Source of the DNA: Planctomicrobium sp.
GTDB taxonomy: Bacteria; Planctomycetota; Planctomycetia; Planctomycetales; Planctomycetaceae
DNA length: 8,464 nt
Direction: 5' to 3'
Assembly (NCBI GenBank): GCA_029259835.1
Contig: JAJDEL010000787.1
Span: 1-8,464, forward strand
The notes beneath the pieces are model-generated. The model did no database searches. It saw nothing but the letters and a program-made list of their open reading frames with translations, and had not been told where the DNA came from. A program made the translations under genes and the position numbers. Numbering within the stretch: position 1 is the first letter of the stretch; the number at the start of each line of letters is the position of its first letter. Positions 1 through 6,644 of this stretch are shown in pieces.

Positions 1-28
1 CATTGACAACTGTTCGACGAGAAAAACG

Positions 29-775
29 ATGAACATCTACGATTCTCTGGCGGATGATTACTTCGTCAACATGAATCTGTTTACAGAAATGCCGCTTCCT
101 TCGCAGCGGGAAACAGTCCTTGATTTCTTTGGGCGAATTCAGAAGTCGTATCCTTCGATGCGAAATTTCTATAGCCGCGATAACGGCACGTTCGTGCTTG
201 AAGAAGATAAAGACCAGACAAGCTACCGCTGGGTAAATATCGAAGAACAAAGAATTTGCAGCAGCGTTGTGAACCCCACGACGATCGAAGACGCGATCCC
301 GCAACCTGAATTGGCTCTGGAAATCGCCCCGTATATGTTGTCGGTCAGTCCGCTCGATTGCGAAGCGCTCGATTTCTTAATCGGCTTTGATTTCCTTTAT
401 CGCGGCAATCACGACGAACTCGTCGCCGAAGCTTTAGGAATGGGACCAGCATTTGATGGAGTGCTCAGCGTCGAAGGTGCGCGACCACTCAATTTTGAAC
501 CATCGATCACAATGGCGCTCACGGATGACTGCCGCCGACAGGCACGATTGCTGATTGAAACACGAACGAACGCCTATCAGGTTCGGCGCGATGACTACCC
601 GGAAGAATCCATCAGTGTCTACTTCACAATTCGCCAATACGGTAGCTTGCCACACAATGGAAGTTTCGTTGAGACACTGGCCGAACTCCGTACGGAATGC
701 GAAAGACTTCTCAACTCCCACATCATCGAACAAGTCCTCCGCCCACTACATCAAGCGATCTCTCAGAAGGGCTGA
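29..775 (+). CDS. Conserved-looking hypothetical protein, 248 aa
   Basis: I do not recognise this protein. It is a complete 248-residue frame with an ATG start and TGA stop, soluble in character: there is no signal peptide or membrane segment, and it is acidic in its first two thirds (for example the EEDKDQ stretch near residue 58). The C-terminal third is rich in Arg, Glu and Leu (residues about 205-245) and probably helical. Codon use looks like its chromosomal neighbours. Only a weak GAG/GAAA ribosome-binding stretch precedes the start. It lies convergent to the DUF368 gene with a 24-bp gap, so the two are not an operon. The minus-strand and +3 frames overlapping its second half are shadows. 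That it is a gene is fairly sure; its function is unknown. Confidence 0.8.
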   Translation: MNIYDSLADDYFVNMNLFTEMPLPSQRETVLDFFGRIQKSYPSMRNFYSRDNGTFVLEEDKDQTSYRWVNIEEQRICSSVVNPTTIEDAIPQPELALEIAPYMLSVSPLDCEALDFLIGFDFLYRGNHDELVAEALGMGPAFDGVLSVEGARPLNFEPSITMALTDDCRRQARLLIETRTNAYQVRRDDYPEESISVYFTIRQYGSLPHNGSFVETLAELRTECERLLNSHIIEQVLRPLHQAISQKG

Positions 776-794
776 AGGCTTCTTTAGCATGAGA

Positions 795-815
795 TGAAGT
801 CATCTGCTGACTTCA
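795..815. terminator. Hairpin between convergent genes, possible bidirectional terminator
   Basis: A perfect 8-bp inverted repeat (TGAAGTCA at 795-802, TGACTTCA at 808-815) with a 5-base loop spans the stop codon of the DUF368 gene, just after the end of the upstream plus-strand gene. Neither side has a U-run, so it is at best a weak or factor-assisted terminator. The placement between two converging genes is what supports the call. Confidence 0.35.
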
Positions 816-1801
816 CCTTCGGCGGTTACATCATGAAGATTCGCCGCTGGTGTTCCGAGACGGTCTAGCAACAGGACCGCGATGGCAGCGGCGATGGCGA
901 CGCCAATTGTGATCGCAAAGCTTCCATCGATTGATATTTCAGAGAGCGAAATCATCTTGAAGACTTTGTGTTTAAATTCTTCAACTTCAGGCGTCGTGTC
1001 GATTTGAAACGGCCAGATTTTACAGAGCGAACCAATCATAAAACCGCACAGCACAGCCATCGTCTGACTGGCATGGTTCGCTAACAACCATCTCAAAAAT
1101 TTCGCAAAAGAGATCAAACCAACAAGACAGCCGCACACAAATGTAATGACGAGTGCAATCGAATCCAGCGTAAGTTTCAGCTTGAGAACTTCTTTAATAA
1201 TGCCTGTGATCTCGTGGTACTTACCGAGTATCAGTAGGATGAACGCACCGCTGATGCCTGGTAGAATCATGGCACAAATTGCAACCGCTCCGCAAAGAAA
1301 AATGTACCACAAAGCGTCAGGCGGGTCGGCGAATGCCGGTTGATTCACAAGCCAGACAGCAAATGCGACTCCTGCGATCAGCAAGCCAATTTCTTGCGAC
1401 CTCCAGCGTTCCACAAGTTTCGCAATGAGATAACAACTCGCCCCGATCATCCCGAAAAATGCTGCCATTGTATACTGTCGATAGTCTTCTAGAAGCGTGT
1501 GCATGACCGACCCCAGTGCAGCAACTCCGACCAAAATGCCAACTCCCAGCGGCACGATAAACCGAAGGTCAATTCGCTTTGAGGCGTCCGAGATTTTCCT
1601 CTGAGCAACGAGAGAGACAAACGTCGGATCAAGATGACTGATCGCCACAATCAATCTCTCATAAATTCCAAGAATCAGAGCGACCGTCCCACCAGAAACG
1701 CCCGGAATCACATCGGCACCACCCATTAAGACACCACGACCAATTTGAGCCAAGTCAGCAGTAGAAGGGATTCGATTTTTTTGAGGGGCGTCTTCAATCA
1801 T
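800..1801 (-). CDS. DUF368 family membrane protein, putative polyprenyl-phosphate transporter
   Basis: This is a polytopic inner-membrane protein of the DUF368 family (COG2035). The family signature, GADVIPGVSGGT followed by LGIYERLI, lies near residues 28-50. A second copy of the same re-entrant-type motif, ILPGISGAFILLILGKYHE, is near residues 180-198, showing the internal duplication typical of the family. About eight to ten hydrophobic segments are visible over 333 residues. Family members (named PopT in Staphylococcus aureus) have been linked to flipping undecaprenyl phosphate back across the membrane so that the lipid carrier for cell-wall and polysaccharide synthesis is recycled. That role is known for the family and inferred here. 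The ATG start has no Shine-Dalgarno sequence; a TATAAA box lies immediately upstream, so the mRNA may be leaderless. It is divergent from the MFS gene. Confidence 0.9.
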   Translation of the reverse strand: MIEDAPQKNRIPSTADLAQIGRGVLMGGADVIPGVSGGTVALILGIYERLIVAISHLDPTFVSLVAQRKISDASKRIDLRFIVPLGVGILVGVAALGSVMHTLLEDYRQYTMAAFFGMIGASCYLIAKLVERWRSQEIGLLIAGVAFAVWLVNQPAFADPPDALWYIFLCGAVAICAMILPGISGAFILLILGKYHEITGIIKEVLKLKLTLDSIALVITFVCGCLVGLISFAKFLRWLLANHASQTMAVLCGFMIGSLCKIWPFQIDTTPEVEEFKHKVFKMISLSEISIDGSFAITIGVAIAAAIAVLLLDRLGTPAANLHDVTAEGEVSR

Positions 1802-2200
1802 ATTTATAAGTCGTTTTGAGAGAGGAGTGTCGGGCCATACTCAAGGATCTCGGCAGGCTCGAAGTCTAAGGTTGAGTTCACTCGGGAGGAAGTAACTGAA
1901 ATCTAAGAACGTGTTTTGAAATTGACTTTCGGTCTCCTTATGAGGCGATGGCGTTAACCACGGGCCATCCGGAAGTCGCGTTTTCTCACGAATTGCCCGA
2001 CGCTAGCGCGTTCGGATCAGGTATTTCAAACACATACTAAGAATCTCCCGGGCCTGCGTGAACTTTTGACTCCGATTACCTGTCTAGCTGGTGAACTCTC
2101 ACAATTTTCGCTGTTCTGTACGTTCAAATGTGATAAGATTCGACGTACCTCAATGCTTCCCTCCAGCGGTTGCCCTGGGCGCAGCCTCTCAACTTTTCTC
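1802..2200. other. Divergent intergenic region with inverted-repeat-bounded segment
   Basis: This gap separates the DUF368 gene (-) and the MFS gene (+, ATG at 2201) and should hold both promoters. No convincing -35/-10 pair was found apart from the TATAAA just before the DUF368 start. The segment 1901-2044 is bounded by imperfect inverted repeats (GTGTTTTGAAAT near 1911-1922 against ATTTCAAACAC at 2023-2033, with partial matching beyond). Inside it, CGCTAGCG at 2001-2008 lies in a small hairpin. A further 6-bp inverted repeat (GTACGT 2118-2123, ACGTAC 2143-2148) lies close to the MFS start and might be an operator. Confidence 0.5.
1901..2044. repeat. Possible MITE-like or dispersed intergenic repeat
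   Basis: The two ends are imperfect inverted repeats of about 21 bases. The inner 11-12 bases match with a one-base indel, and the outer bases match at roughly two thirds of positions. The interior has no reading frame of note and contains short palindromes (CGCTAGCG at 2001-2008 and a bulged CCGACGC/GCGTTCGG hairpin around 1998-2014). This is how small non-autonomous or dispersed palindromic repeats look. With a single copy in view, repetition in the genome cannot be shown. Confidence 0.3.
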
Positions 2201-3505
2201 ATGACACAGACTCACCGCTCCGGCGAATCGGAGCGAATCTATACTCGGCAGTTTTGGCTGGCATTCGCTGCAAATGTGATGCTGGTGACGGCGAATGCGC
2301 TCACATTTCGCTTTGCCGAATTTGTGAAATTCCTTGGTGGAACAGAAGGAACGACAGGGTTTATTGTCAGTGTCGGCTTGATCGGGTCACTCTTTTTTCG
2401 AGCCTTCCTCGGTCAGGCAATTGATCACTTCGGAATCCGCAAGGTTTGGATTGTTTGCTCGGTCGTCAATATCGCTGGCTCATTTTTAATCCTCACGGCA
2501 CCAGACATTGGTTATCAGCTTTATTTGGCTCGAATCATCTTTGTCATTGGAATCGCTGGGATGTTTGCGTCGTCGGTCTCGCACATTCAAAGTCTGGCTC
2601 CAATCAATCGTCGCACAGAGATCATCGGAACCTTCGGCGCCAGTGGCTTTGTTGGAATGATCTGTGGTGCGCAGCTTGGCGATCTCATCTTTCATGCTTA
2701 CCCGACAAGTCGCGAGCTGTATTACATTCTCTTCGGGATGTCGCTGGCATTCAGCGTGCTCCATATGTGTCTGGCGATGTGGTTGACGAAAGGCGTGCAG
2801 CATGATCGCCCAACCTTCACGCCGCCGATTCATAAACTGGTTTGGCGCTACTGGCCTGGACTCGTTTTGCTGGTCACAATTTTAATGGGAATGGGTTTCG
2901 GCGTGACGATGACTTTCCTCACGCGCTACGCGACCGAACTCGGGTTGAGTGGAATTCGAACCTTTTTCACAGCATATGCAATCACTGCGTTTACTGTCCG
3001 GTTGATCGCCCGGCAGTGGAGCCGAACAGTCGGACGCCATCGCCTGATTATCATGGGATTGCTCGGTCATGGTATCGGTCACTTCCTTATGACATTCGTC
3101 ACGACTGATTGGCAATTCATCCCACCTGCGATGTGTCTCGGTTTCGGTCATGCTTTTCTCTTCCCTTGTGTTATTTCAATGGGAGCAGGCGCATTTCCTG
3201 AACAGTATCGCGGTAGCGGAACGGCAATCACTTTGGCAGCTATCGATTTTGGAACGATTTTGACTGCACCCTTTCTGGGGTGGATGATCGACAATCACGG
3301 ATTTTATTCGATGTTTTACTGCGTCAGTGGTTCACTCTTCACAGGAGCGTTCGCGTACGCAGTTATTACATCAAAATTGATTGACTCAGACATCGAAGCC
3401 CCTCATCTCAGAACAAAAAAAAAGGACCTCGGGCTTTCTACAGTTCCGCCTGACCCCGCTTCACCGGTCGCGAAACACGCAAAGTCATGCCAATTGCGTC
3501 CCTGA
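2201..3505 (+). CDS. Major facilitator superfamily (MFS) transporter
   Basis: A 434-residue integral membrane protein with about twelve hydrophobic segments in the 6+6 layout of MFS permeases. The cytoplasmic loop after helix 2 carries a motif-A-like stretch (GQAIDHFGIRKVW) and a polar central loop (around KGVQHDRPTFTPPIHK) separates the halves. It moves an unknown small solute across the inner membrane; the substrate cannot be read from sequence. I chose ATG 2201 because the first helix (FWLAFAANVMLVTANAL) begins about 18 residues later. The frame stays open back to a TTG at 2066, but those 45 extra residues are unlike an MFS N-terminus. An ATG at 2153 is the alternative. No clear ribosome-binding site precedes any of them. 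A run of nine A at 3415-3423 lies near the 3' end and could be a slippage or sequencing-error site affecting only the last 25-30 residues. Confidence 0.88.
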   Translation: MTQTHRSGESERIYTRQFWLAFAANVMLVTANALTFRFAEFVKFLGGTEGTTGFIVSVGLIGSLFFRAFLGQAIDHFGIRKVWIVCSVVNIAGSFLILTAPDIGYQLYLARIIFVIGIAGMFASSVSHIQSLAPINRRTEIIGTFGASGFVGMICGAQLGDLIFHAYPTSRELYYILFGMSLAFSVLHMCLAMWLTKGVQHDRPTFTPPIHKLVWRYWPGLVLLVTILMGMGFGVTMTFLTRYATELGLSGIRTFFTAYAITAFTVRLIARQWSRTVGRHRLIIMGLLGHGIGHFLMTFVTTDWQFIPPAMCLGFGHAFLFPCVISMGAGAFPEQYRGSGTAITLAAIDFGTILTAPFLGWMIDNHGFYSMFYCVSGSLFTGAFAYAVITSKLIDSDIEAPHLRTKKKDLGLSTVPPDPASPVAKHAKSCQLRP

Positions 3506-3611
3506 GAAACTATCACTGGGCACATTTCGGTACAAACATGCCGACATGATTTCACGAGTGCAACTCAAATCTGGCAGTGAACGCTATCTGCAACGTCCTC
3601 GTTTTCACGGC

Positions 3612-3640
3612 TTGATCCAGTCTGCTTCCCCGACTAGAAT
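3612..3640 (+). promoter_or_regulatory. Sigma-70-like promoter of tRNA-Val
   Basis: TTGATC at 3612-3617 (four of six to TTGACA), a 17-base spacer, and TAGAAT at 3635-3640 (five of six to TATAAT). The first tRNA base, G3647, lies seven bases past the -10 box, which is where initiation is expected. Confidence 0.65.
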
Positions 3641-3646
3641 AGCCCC

Positions 3647-3720
3647 GGTCGCATAGTTCAGTTGGTTAGAACGCCTGTTTTACACACAGGAGGTCTCCGG
3701 TTCGAGTCCGGATGTGACCA
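3647..3720 (+). tRNA. tRNA-Val (anticodon TAC)
   Basis: A full cloverleaf is visible. The acceptor stem is GGTCGCA (3647-3653) with TGTGACC (3713-3719), one G-U pair, and discriminator A3720. The D stem is GTTC/GAAC (3656-3659, 3669-3672). The anticodon stem CCTGT/ACAGG encloses loop TTTACAC, with anticodon TAC at 3681-3683 decoding GUA/GUG valine. The T stem TCCGG/CCGGA encloses loop TTCGAGT. CCA is not encoded, since CTC follows the discriminator base. The tRNA is left intact by the adjacent element, as expected when integration duplicates the 3' part of the gene. Confidence 0.97.
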
Positions 3721-4967
3721 CTCTTCCCCCCTCCCAAATCGCTGTTTTTAAGCGATTTCGCAGGAATCATGCGGTTTTCTGAATCCGCCGAAGTTCTCTG
3801 TTCTTCGCAATTCGCCTCAATGCAGTTCCCTTCTACGTCACTGATTACGTTACTGACGCAATTTGTCGCTCGCTCGAAATCTTCATCGTTGGCTCGCAGG
3901 TAATGCTCCCATGCCACAGCTTTCGTGTTCCCAATCCAAGAACAGACCACATGAATCGGAAAGTCTTTGGCGAGTTCGTTCTGTCGAGTCATGCGGAGAT
4001 TGTGAAACAGTTTCGCCCACGGCACCAATCCGGCCCGTCCGATGATCCGTCTGAGTTGCGTTCGCAGATTGGATTCCGATGATCGATACTTGTTGATAAT
4101 GAACTCTTGCCCCGGCTTGGCCTGATCCCACATTTCCGAAAGCGGTGCCATCAATTCAGGAAAGAGGGGAATCACTCGCTGTTCACGTCCGAGGTGCCGT
4201 TCAGTCTTTGGAGATGGAACGATCAGCCGCTTCTGATCCCACAACACATGCTCCCAACGCAACAATAAATGCTCAGATGGACACCGCAGTCCGCCGAATC
4301 GACTCAAAGCGAACAAGAGCCGCCATTCCGCATCAGGACAAGCCTCAAGCACTTTCTCGGCATCGTCACGAGTGATGAAATGGTCTCTGGTCCGGTTTGC
4401 TTGTGTGTTCGTTGGGATCGACTTGTGAACGAACGGATTGCGATGGATCAGTTCGCGGTCGATGGCATCGTGAAAGAACTGGCGAGCAATACCACACATC
4501 CGGCGAACTGTGTTTTCGCTCTGCTTCTGTTTCAGGTATTGCCGGAAGTCTTTGGCATCACCGACCGTGAATGAATCCAACAGTCGATCCGCCTTGAAGA
4601 ATGTGTTGAGTAACTTCTCGCATCGTCGCCAGACGGTTTTCGTGGAATCTTTGACATCGCTACGAGTCTCAATGTACTTGGTGATGAAGTTTGCCAACGT
4701 CGGCAGTTCTTCTGCTTTCTGCGGAGCTTCAATCAGGCCGACGCTGCTCAGCTTCTCTCGAAAAATGATCTCCCGGCTTCCGATCCATTCTGATGTTGCG
4801 TCGGGAATTGCCGTTCCGGATTTTCTGGCTGAGACAATCGCCTCAATGTGAAACTTCACCGTTTGGGCCTGCTTCTTTGCAGTCACTCCCGGATAGAACG
4901 TTCGTCGCTTTCCATCAATGGTGAACTGAATTCGCCAGATGTCTTTTGTTTTGCTGAGTGATGCCAT
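3666..4967 (-). CDS. int: Tyrosine recombinase integrase of a tRNA-Val-inserted element
   Basis: This 433-residue site-specific recombinase catalyses integration and excision. An arm-binding-like N-terminus (about residues 1-50, TIDGKRRTFYPGVTAKKQAQ) is followed by a helical core-binding domain (about 88-182) and the catalytic domain (about 196-365). Catalytic residues visible: Arg228 in GGLRCPSE, Lys254 in PSPKTE, His322 and Arg325 in HNLR, and nucleophile Tyr356 in EHYL. The second histidine position is Asn347 (WIGN), which I associate with planctomycete members. A tail of about 60 residues follows. Residues 417-433 (GHIRTRTGDLLCVKQAF) and the TAA stop are the antisense of tRNA-Val. GGAAG lies eight bases before the ATG. 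The tandem TGACG pair upstream (about 5012-5025) is a possible regulatory motif. Confidence 0.93.
   Translation of the reverse strand: MASLSKTKDIWRIQFTIDGKRRTFYPGVTAKKQAQTVKFHIEAIVSARKSGTAIPDATSEWIGSREIIFREKLSSVGLIEAPQKAEELPTLANFITKYIETRSDVKDSTKTVWRRCEKLLNTFFKADRLLDSFTVGDAKDFRQYLKQKQSENTVRRMCGIARQFFHDAIDRELIHRNPFVHKSIPTNTQANRTRDHFITRDDAEKVLEACPDAEWRLLFALSRFGGLRCPSEHLLLRWEHVLWDQKRLIVPSPKTERHLGREQRVIPLFPELMAPLSEMWDQAKPGQEFIINKYRSSESNLRTQLRRIIGRAGLVPWAKLFHNLRMTRQNELAKDFPIHVVCSWIGNTKAVAWEHYLRANDEDFERATNCVSNVISDVEGNCIEANCEEQRTSADSENRMIPAKSLKNSDLGGGKSGHIRTRTGDLLCVKQAF
3681..3720 (+). other. Probable left attachment site (attL) within the tRNA 3' half
   Basis: The integrase gene points at the tRNA and ends inside it, the standard arrangement for tyrosine-recombinase elements inserted in tRNA genes. 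The crossover core for such elements is usually the anticodon-to-3' end portion, but the exact core cannot be fixed because no perfect copy of this segment is visible further right. The outer copy (attR) is probably outside the window. Confidence 0.6.
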
Positions 4968-5053
4968 TGGTTTTACTTCCTGATTGATGTTTTGCCATGT
5001 TGTTTATAAAGTCGCGTCATACGTCAGTGAGATCAGGCCCGTTCTTGCTGGCG

Positions 5054-5299
5054 TCAGAGCCTCCCCCGTCTAGCCCGTCGGGGTGAGGCTCGTTTTTTTG
5101 TGCTTTTCTTTTGACTTACTTTGGTCAACTCAAGTTCGAAGTGTTCGCACAACTTCTCAATCGCCTTCATCGAGAGGTCACTTTCACCGTTAATGAATCG
5201 GCTCAAGGCTGATTGAGCCAGGCCGGTCTCCTGCGCGATGCGGTATCGACTTTGGTCACTTGTTTCAATCGCTTGCCGAAGTGTTGCTGAAACTGTCAT
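5054..5299 (-). CDS. XRE/Cro-CI-type HTH transcriptional regulator
   Basis: A small 81-residue DNA-binding protein. Residues about 17-52 form a classic Cro/CI helix-turn-helix (RYRIAQETGLAQSALSRFIN, then a helix SMKAIEKLCEHF). The tail (about 60-81) is strongly basic (KKSTKKRASPRRARRGRL). I chose ATG 5299 because AAAGGAG (5310-5316) sits ten bases upstream. The frame can be extended to 5329, but those codons overlap the ribosome-binding site and predicted promoter. It lies between the PrimPol and integrase genes and probably represses element genes, possibly its own, through the palindrome at 5333-5350. Its last 12 residues are encoded by a perfectly usable plus-strand terminator hairpin, an unusual overlap. 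Specific targets are unknown. Confidence 0.85.
   Translation of the reverse strand: MTVSATLRQAIETSDQSRYRIAQETGLAQSALSRFINGESDLSMKAIEKLCEHFELELTKVSQKKSTKKRASPRRARRGRL
5057..5099 (+). terminator. Strong rho-independent terminator reading on the plus strand
   Basis: GAGCCTC (5057-5063) pairs with GAGGCTC (5085-5091), extended inward by CCCCG (5064-5068) with CGGGG (5079-5083) across a single bulged T5084. G5092 and seven T (5093-5099) follow. The stem is 12 bp and GC-rich. It lies inside the 3' end of the minus-strand XRE gene and acts against transcription opposite to all visible element genes, for example readthrough from the tRNA promoter or antisense RNA. Confidence 0.7.
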
Positions 5300-5309
5300 C
5301 TGTTCTTTT

Positions 5310-5316
5310 CTCCTTT
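5310..5316 (-). promoter_or_regulatory. Ribosome-binding site fixing the XRE start
   Basis: AAAGGAG on the minus strand, ten bases before ATG 5299. It decides for that start over the in-frame ATG at 5329. Confidence 0.7.
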
Positions 5317-5320
5317 GTTT

Positions 5321-5350
5321 ATTATTCACATTACTTGCGAAATCGCAAGT
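5321..5350 (-). promoter_or_regulatory. Predicted XRE promoter with overlapping 18-bp palindromic operator
   Basis: ACTTGCGAAATCGCAAGT at 5333-5350 is a perfect palindrome with 8-bp arms and a 2-base centre, lying between the PrimPol stop and the XRE start. On the minus strand its TTGCGA (5348-5343) can serve as a -35 box, with AATAAT (5326-5321, five of six to consensus) 16 bases on as a -10 box. A dimeric repressor bound here would block this promoter. The palindrome is directly visible; the operator and promoter roles are inferred. The predicted leader is only about 15 bases long, which is a weak point. Confidence 0.5.
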
Positions 5351-5351
5351 T

Positions 5352-6644
5352 CTATTCCTTCAAGTTGCCGAGGTAGCGATACCGAGTCGCTTTACGAGTC
5401 CGCTGGCTTCCACGATGAACCACTTCTAAGAGTCCATCATTTTCGAGAAGAAACAGCCAACGCCAGATGGTCGTGTGTTGCTTTTCGAGTAATCGTCCGG
5501 CAGTCCGGCAGGAAAGATAAAACGGCCCCGATCCGGCAGTCCGTTGCAATTCCCGACACAACGAAACCAGCAACTTCAAATCGGTCTGTTCATAACCTGC
5601 GGCTTCTCTCGGAATTGCTTCACTCAATGCACGTTCAAGTATTCGAGCAATCGGTTCTGATCCTTTTGGAAATTTCACTCGGGGCCAGGCTCTCAGAAAA
5701 TCAATCCAAGTTTCCTCGAATGGGCGTGTTCCAATCACCGGCAATGCGAGTTGATGCCATTGCTTGACGTGTGGTTTCAGGTCTTTGGCGTCGGCATCAG
5801 AGAACGAAGCGACCGCTTTCAATGCTCGGGCCAGCTCGAACACAAGTTTATTCCTTTGACCGATCTGTTTCGGCAGGCTCTCCAGACTTGCCGACTCGAC
5901 TTCATTGTTAAAGTGTTTCGCATCTCGCTCATTCAGGTATTCCGAAAGGGCATCTGAAAGTTTTGCCGGCTCTCCTGAATTGGTCACATCATTTTTGAGG
6001 ATTGGAGGAGGGTTTACAGGAGAGGATTTTAATGATCCTCTCCCTTCCCTCCTCTTCTCCCCTCCCCCCTCTAACTGGCTTCTGTAGTCCTCCGTAGTCC
6101 TCTGTGACTCTCTGGTGCTCTCTGTTTCATGGCTTCCGTTCAAAAAGCCAGCTGCATGGAGATCAACTTTGGGGATTTTACAGCCAAGTGGATTCAGCCA
6201 TCGATACTGATGTCCGGACGGATGCACAGACGATGGTATCAGGCAGTAGCCGCCTGCTCTCAATTCCCCATCACCGAAGTCGATGATGCTTGCTCCTGTC
6301 CCGCTCGCAGTTTTTACAGACTCAACGTCAGCTCGGCAGTACACATGCCGCCCAGGTCGCCCGGTTTCGACAGTAGGGAGCTTTTGAGCGAAAGCGGAGT
6401 TCTCACTTGCCCAACGCTCATAGGCTTCCATATCGTCGAAATCACGGACCACCAAGCCACCAGACACAGGACCGCAGACGACAGCCAGATTCTTTTCAGT
6501 CACGAACCATTTTCGGAGTTGCTGCTCCGTTGGTCGATCCTTTTGATACTGGCTCCAGCGACGGCAGGCCGGTTGTTTCTTTCGTGGTTTGATCGGGATG
6601 ATGCACAGTCCGAGTGAGTGGTAACGGAGTGCTTCATCGAGCAT
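5352..6644 (-). CDS. PrimPol domain protein (archaeo-eukaryotic primase superfamily), element replication protein
   Basis: A 430-residue protein whose N-terminal 160 residues are a bifunctional DNA primase/polymerase (PrimPol) domain. It has the metal-binding acidic motif RDFDD (Asp68, Asp70, Asp71), the nucleotide-binding GRPGRHVYCR stretch (His100), the third acidic motif IDFGDGELRAGG (Asp122 region), and IPSSVHPSGHQYRW. It would make primers or copy DNA for the element. A low-complexity Ser/Arg/Gly/Glu linker (about 172-210) is followed by a helical region. The C-terminal part (about 335-428, GRLLEKQHTTIWRWLFLLENDGLLEVV) looks like a winged helix for DNA binding. No helicase domain is attached, unlike many phage and plasmid relatives. 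Its ATG overlaps the stop of the upstream Spo11-like gene (TGATG), implying translational coupling. The plus-strand frames inside it look like shadows. Confidence 0.87.
   Translation of the reverse strand: MLDEALRYHSLGLCIIPIKPRKKQPACRRWSQYQKDRPTEQQLRKWFVTEKNLAVVCGPVSGGLVVRDFDDMEAYERWASENSAFAQKLPTVETGRPGRHVYCRADVESVKTASGTGASIIDFGDGELRAGGYCLIPSSVHPSGHQYRWLNPLGCKIPKVDLHAAGFLNGSHETESTRESQRTTEDYRSQLEGGGEKRREGRGSLKSSPVNPPPILKNDVTNSGEPAKLSDALSEYLNERDAKHFNNEVESASLESLPKQIGQRNKLVFELARALKAVASFSDADAKDLKPHVKQWHQLALPVIGTRPFEETWIDFLRAWPRVKFPKGSEPIARILERALSEAIPREAAGYEQTDLKLLVSLCRELQRTAGSGPFYLSCRTAGRLLEKQHTTIWRWLFLLENDGLLEVVHRGSQRTRKATRYRYLGNLKE
6019..6072. repeat. Inverted repeat plus 37-base homopyrimidine tract inside PrimPol linker
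   Basis: GGAGAGGAT (6019-6027) and ATCCTCTCC (6035-6043) form a perfect 9-bp inverted repeat with a 7-base spacer. It runs into an uninterrupted pyrimidine tract at 6036-6072; the minus strand is G-rich, with runs of 6, 4, 3 and 3 G. The tract encodes the low-complexity Gly/Arg/Glu linker. It could form unusual DNA structure (triplex or G-quadruplex-like) or simply reflect a repetitive linker. Confidence 0.55.

Noticed and set aside
2066..2200. N-terminal extension of the MFS protein to a TTG at 2066
   Set aside because: The 45 extra residues are Cys/Ser/Thr-rich and unlike MFS N-termini; ATG 2201 places helix 1 at the usual distance.
6129..6617. A 162-codon plus-strand frame opposite PrimPol, and similar plus frames at 5315-5767 and 4510-4851
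   Set aside because: They lie wholly or mostly opposite well-supported domains (PrimPol, integrase), have no recognisable motifs and show no spaced ribosome-binding sites; they look like shadows.
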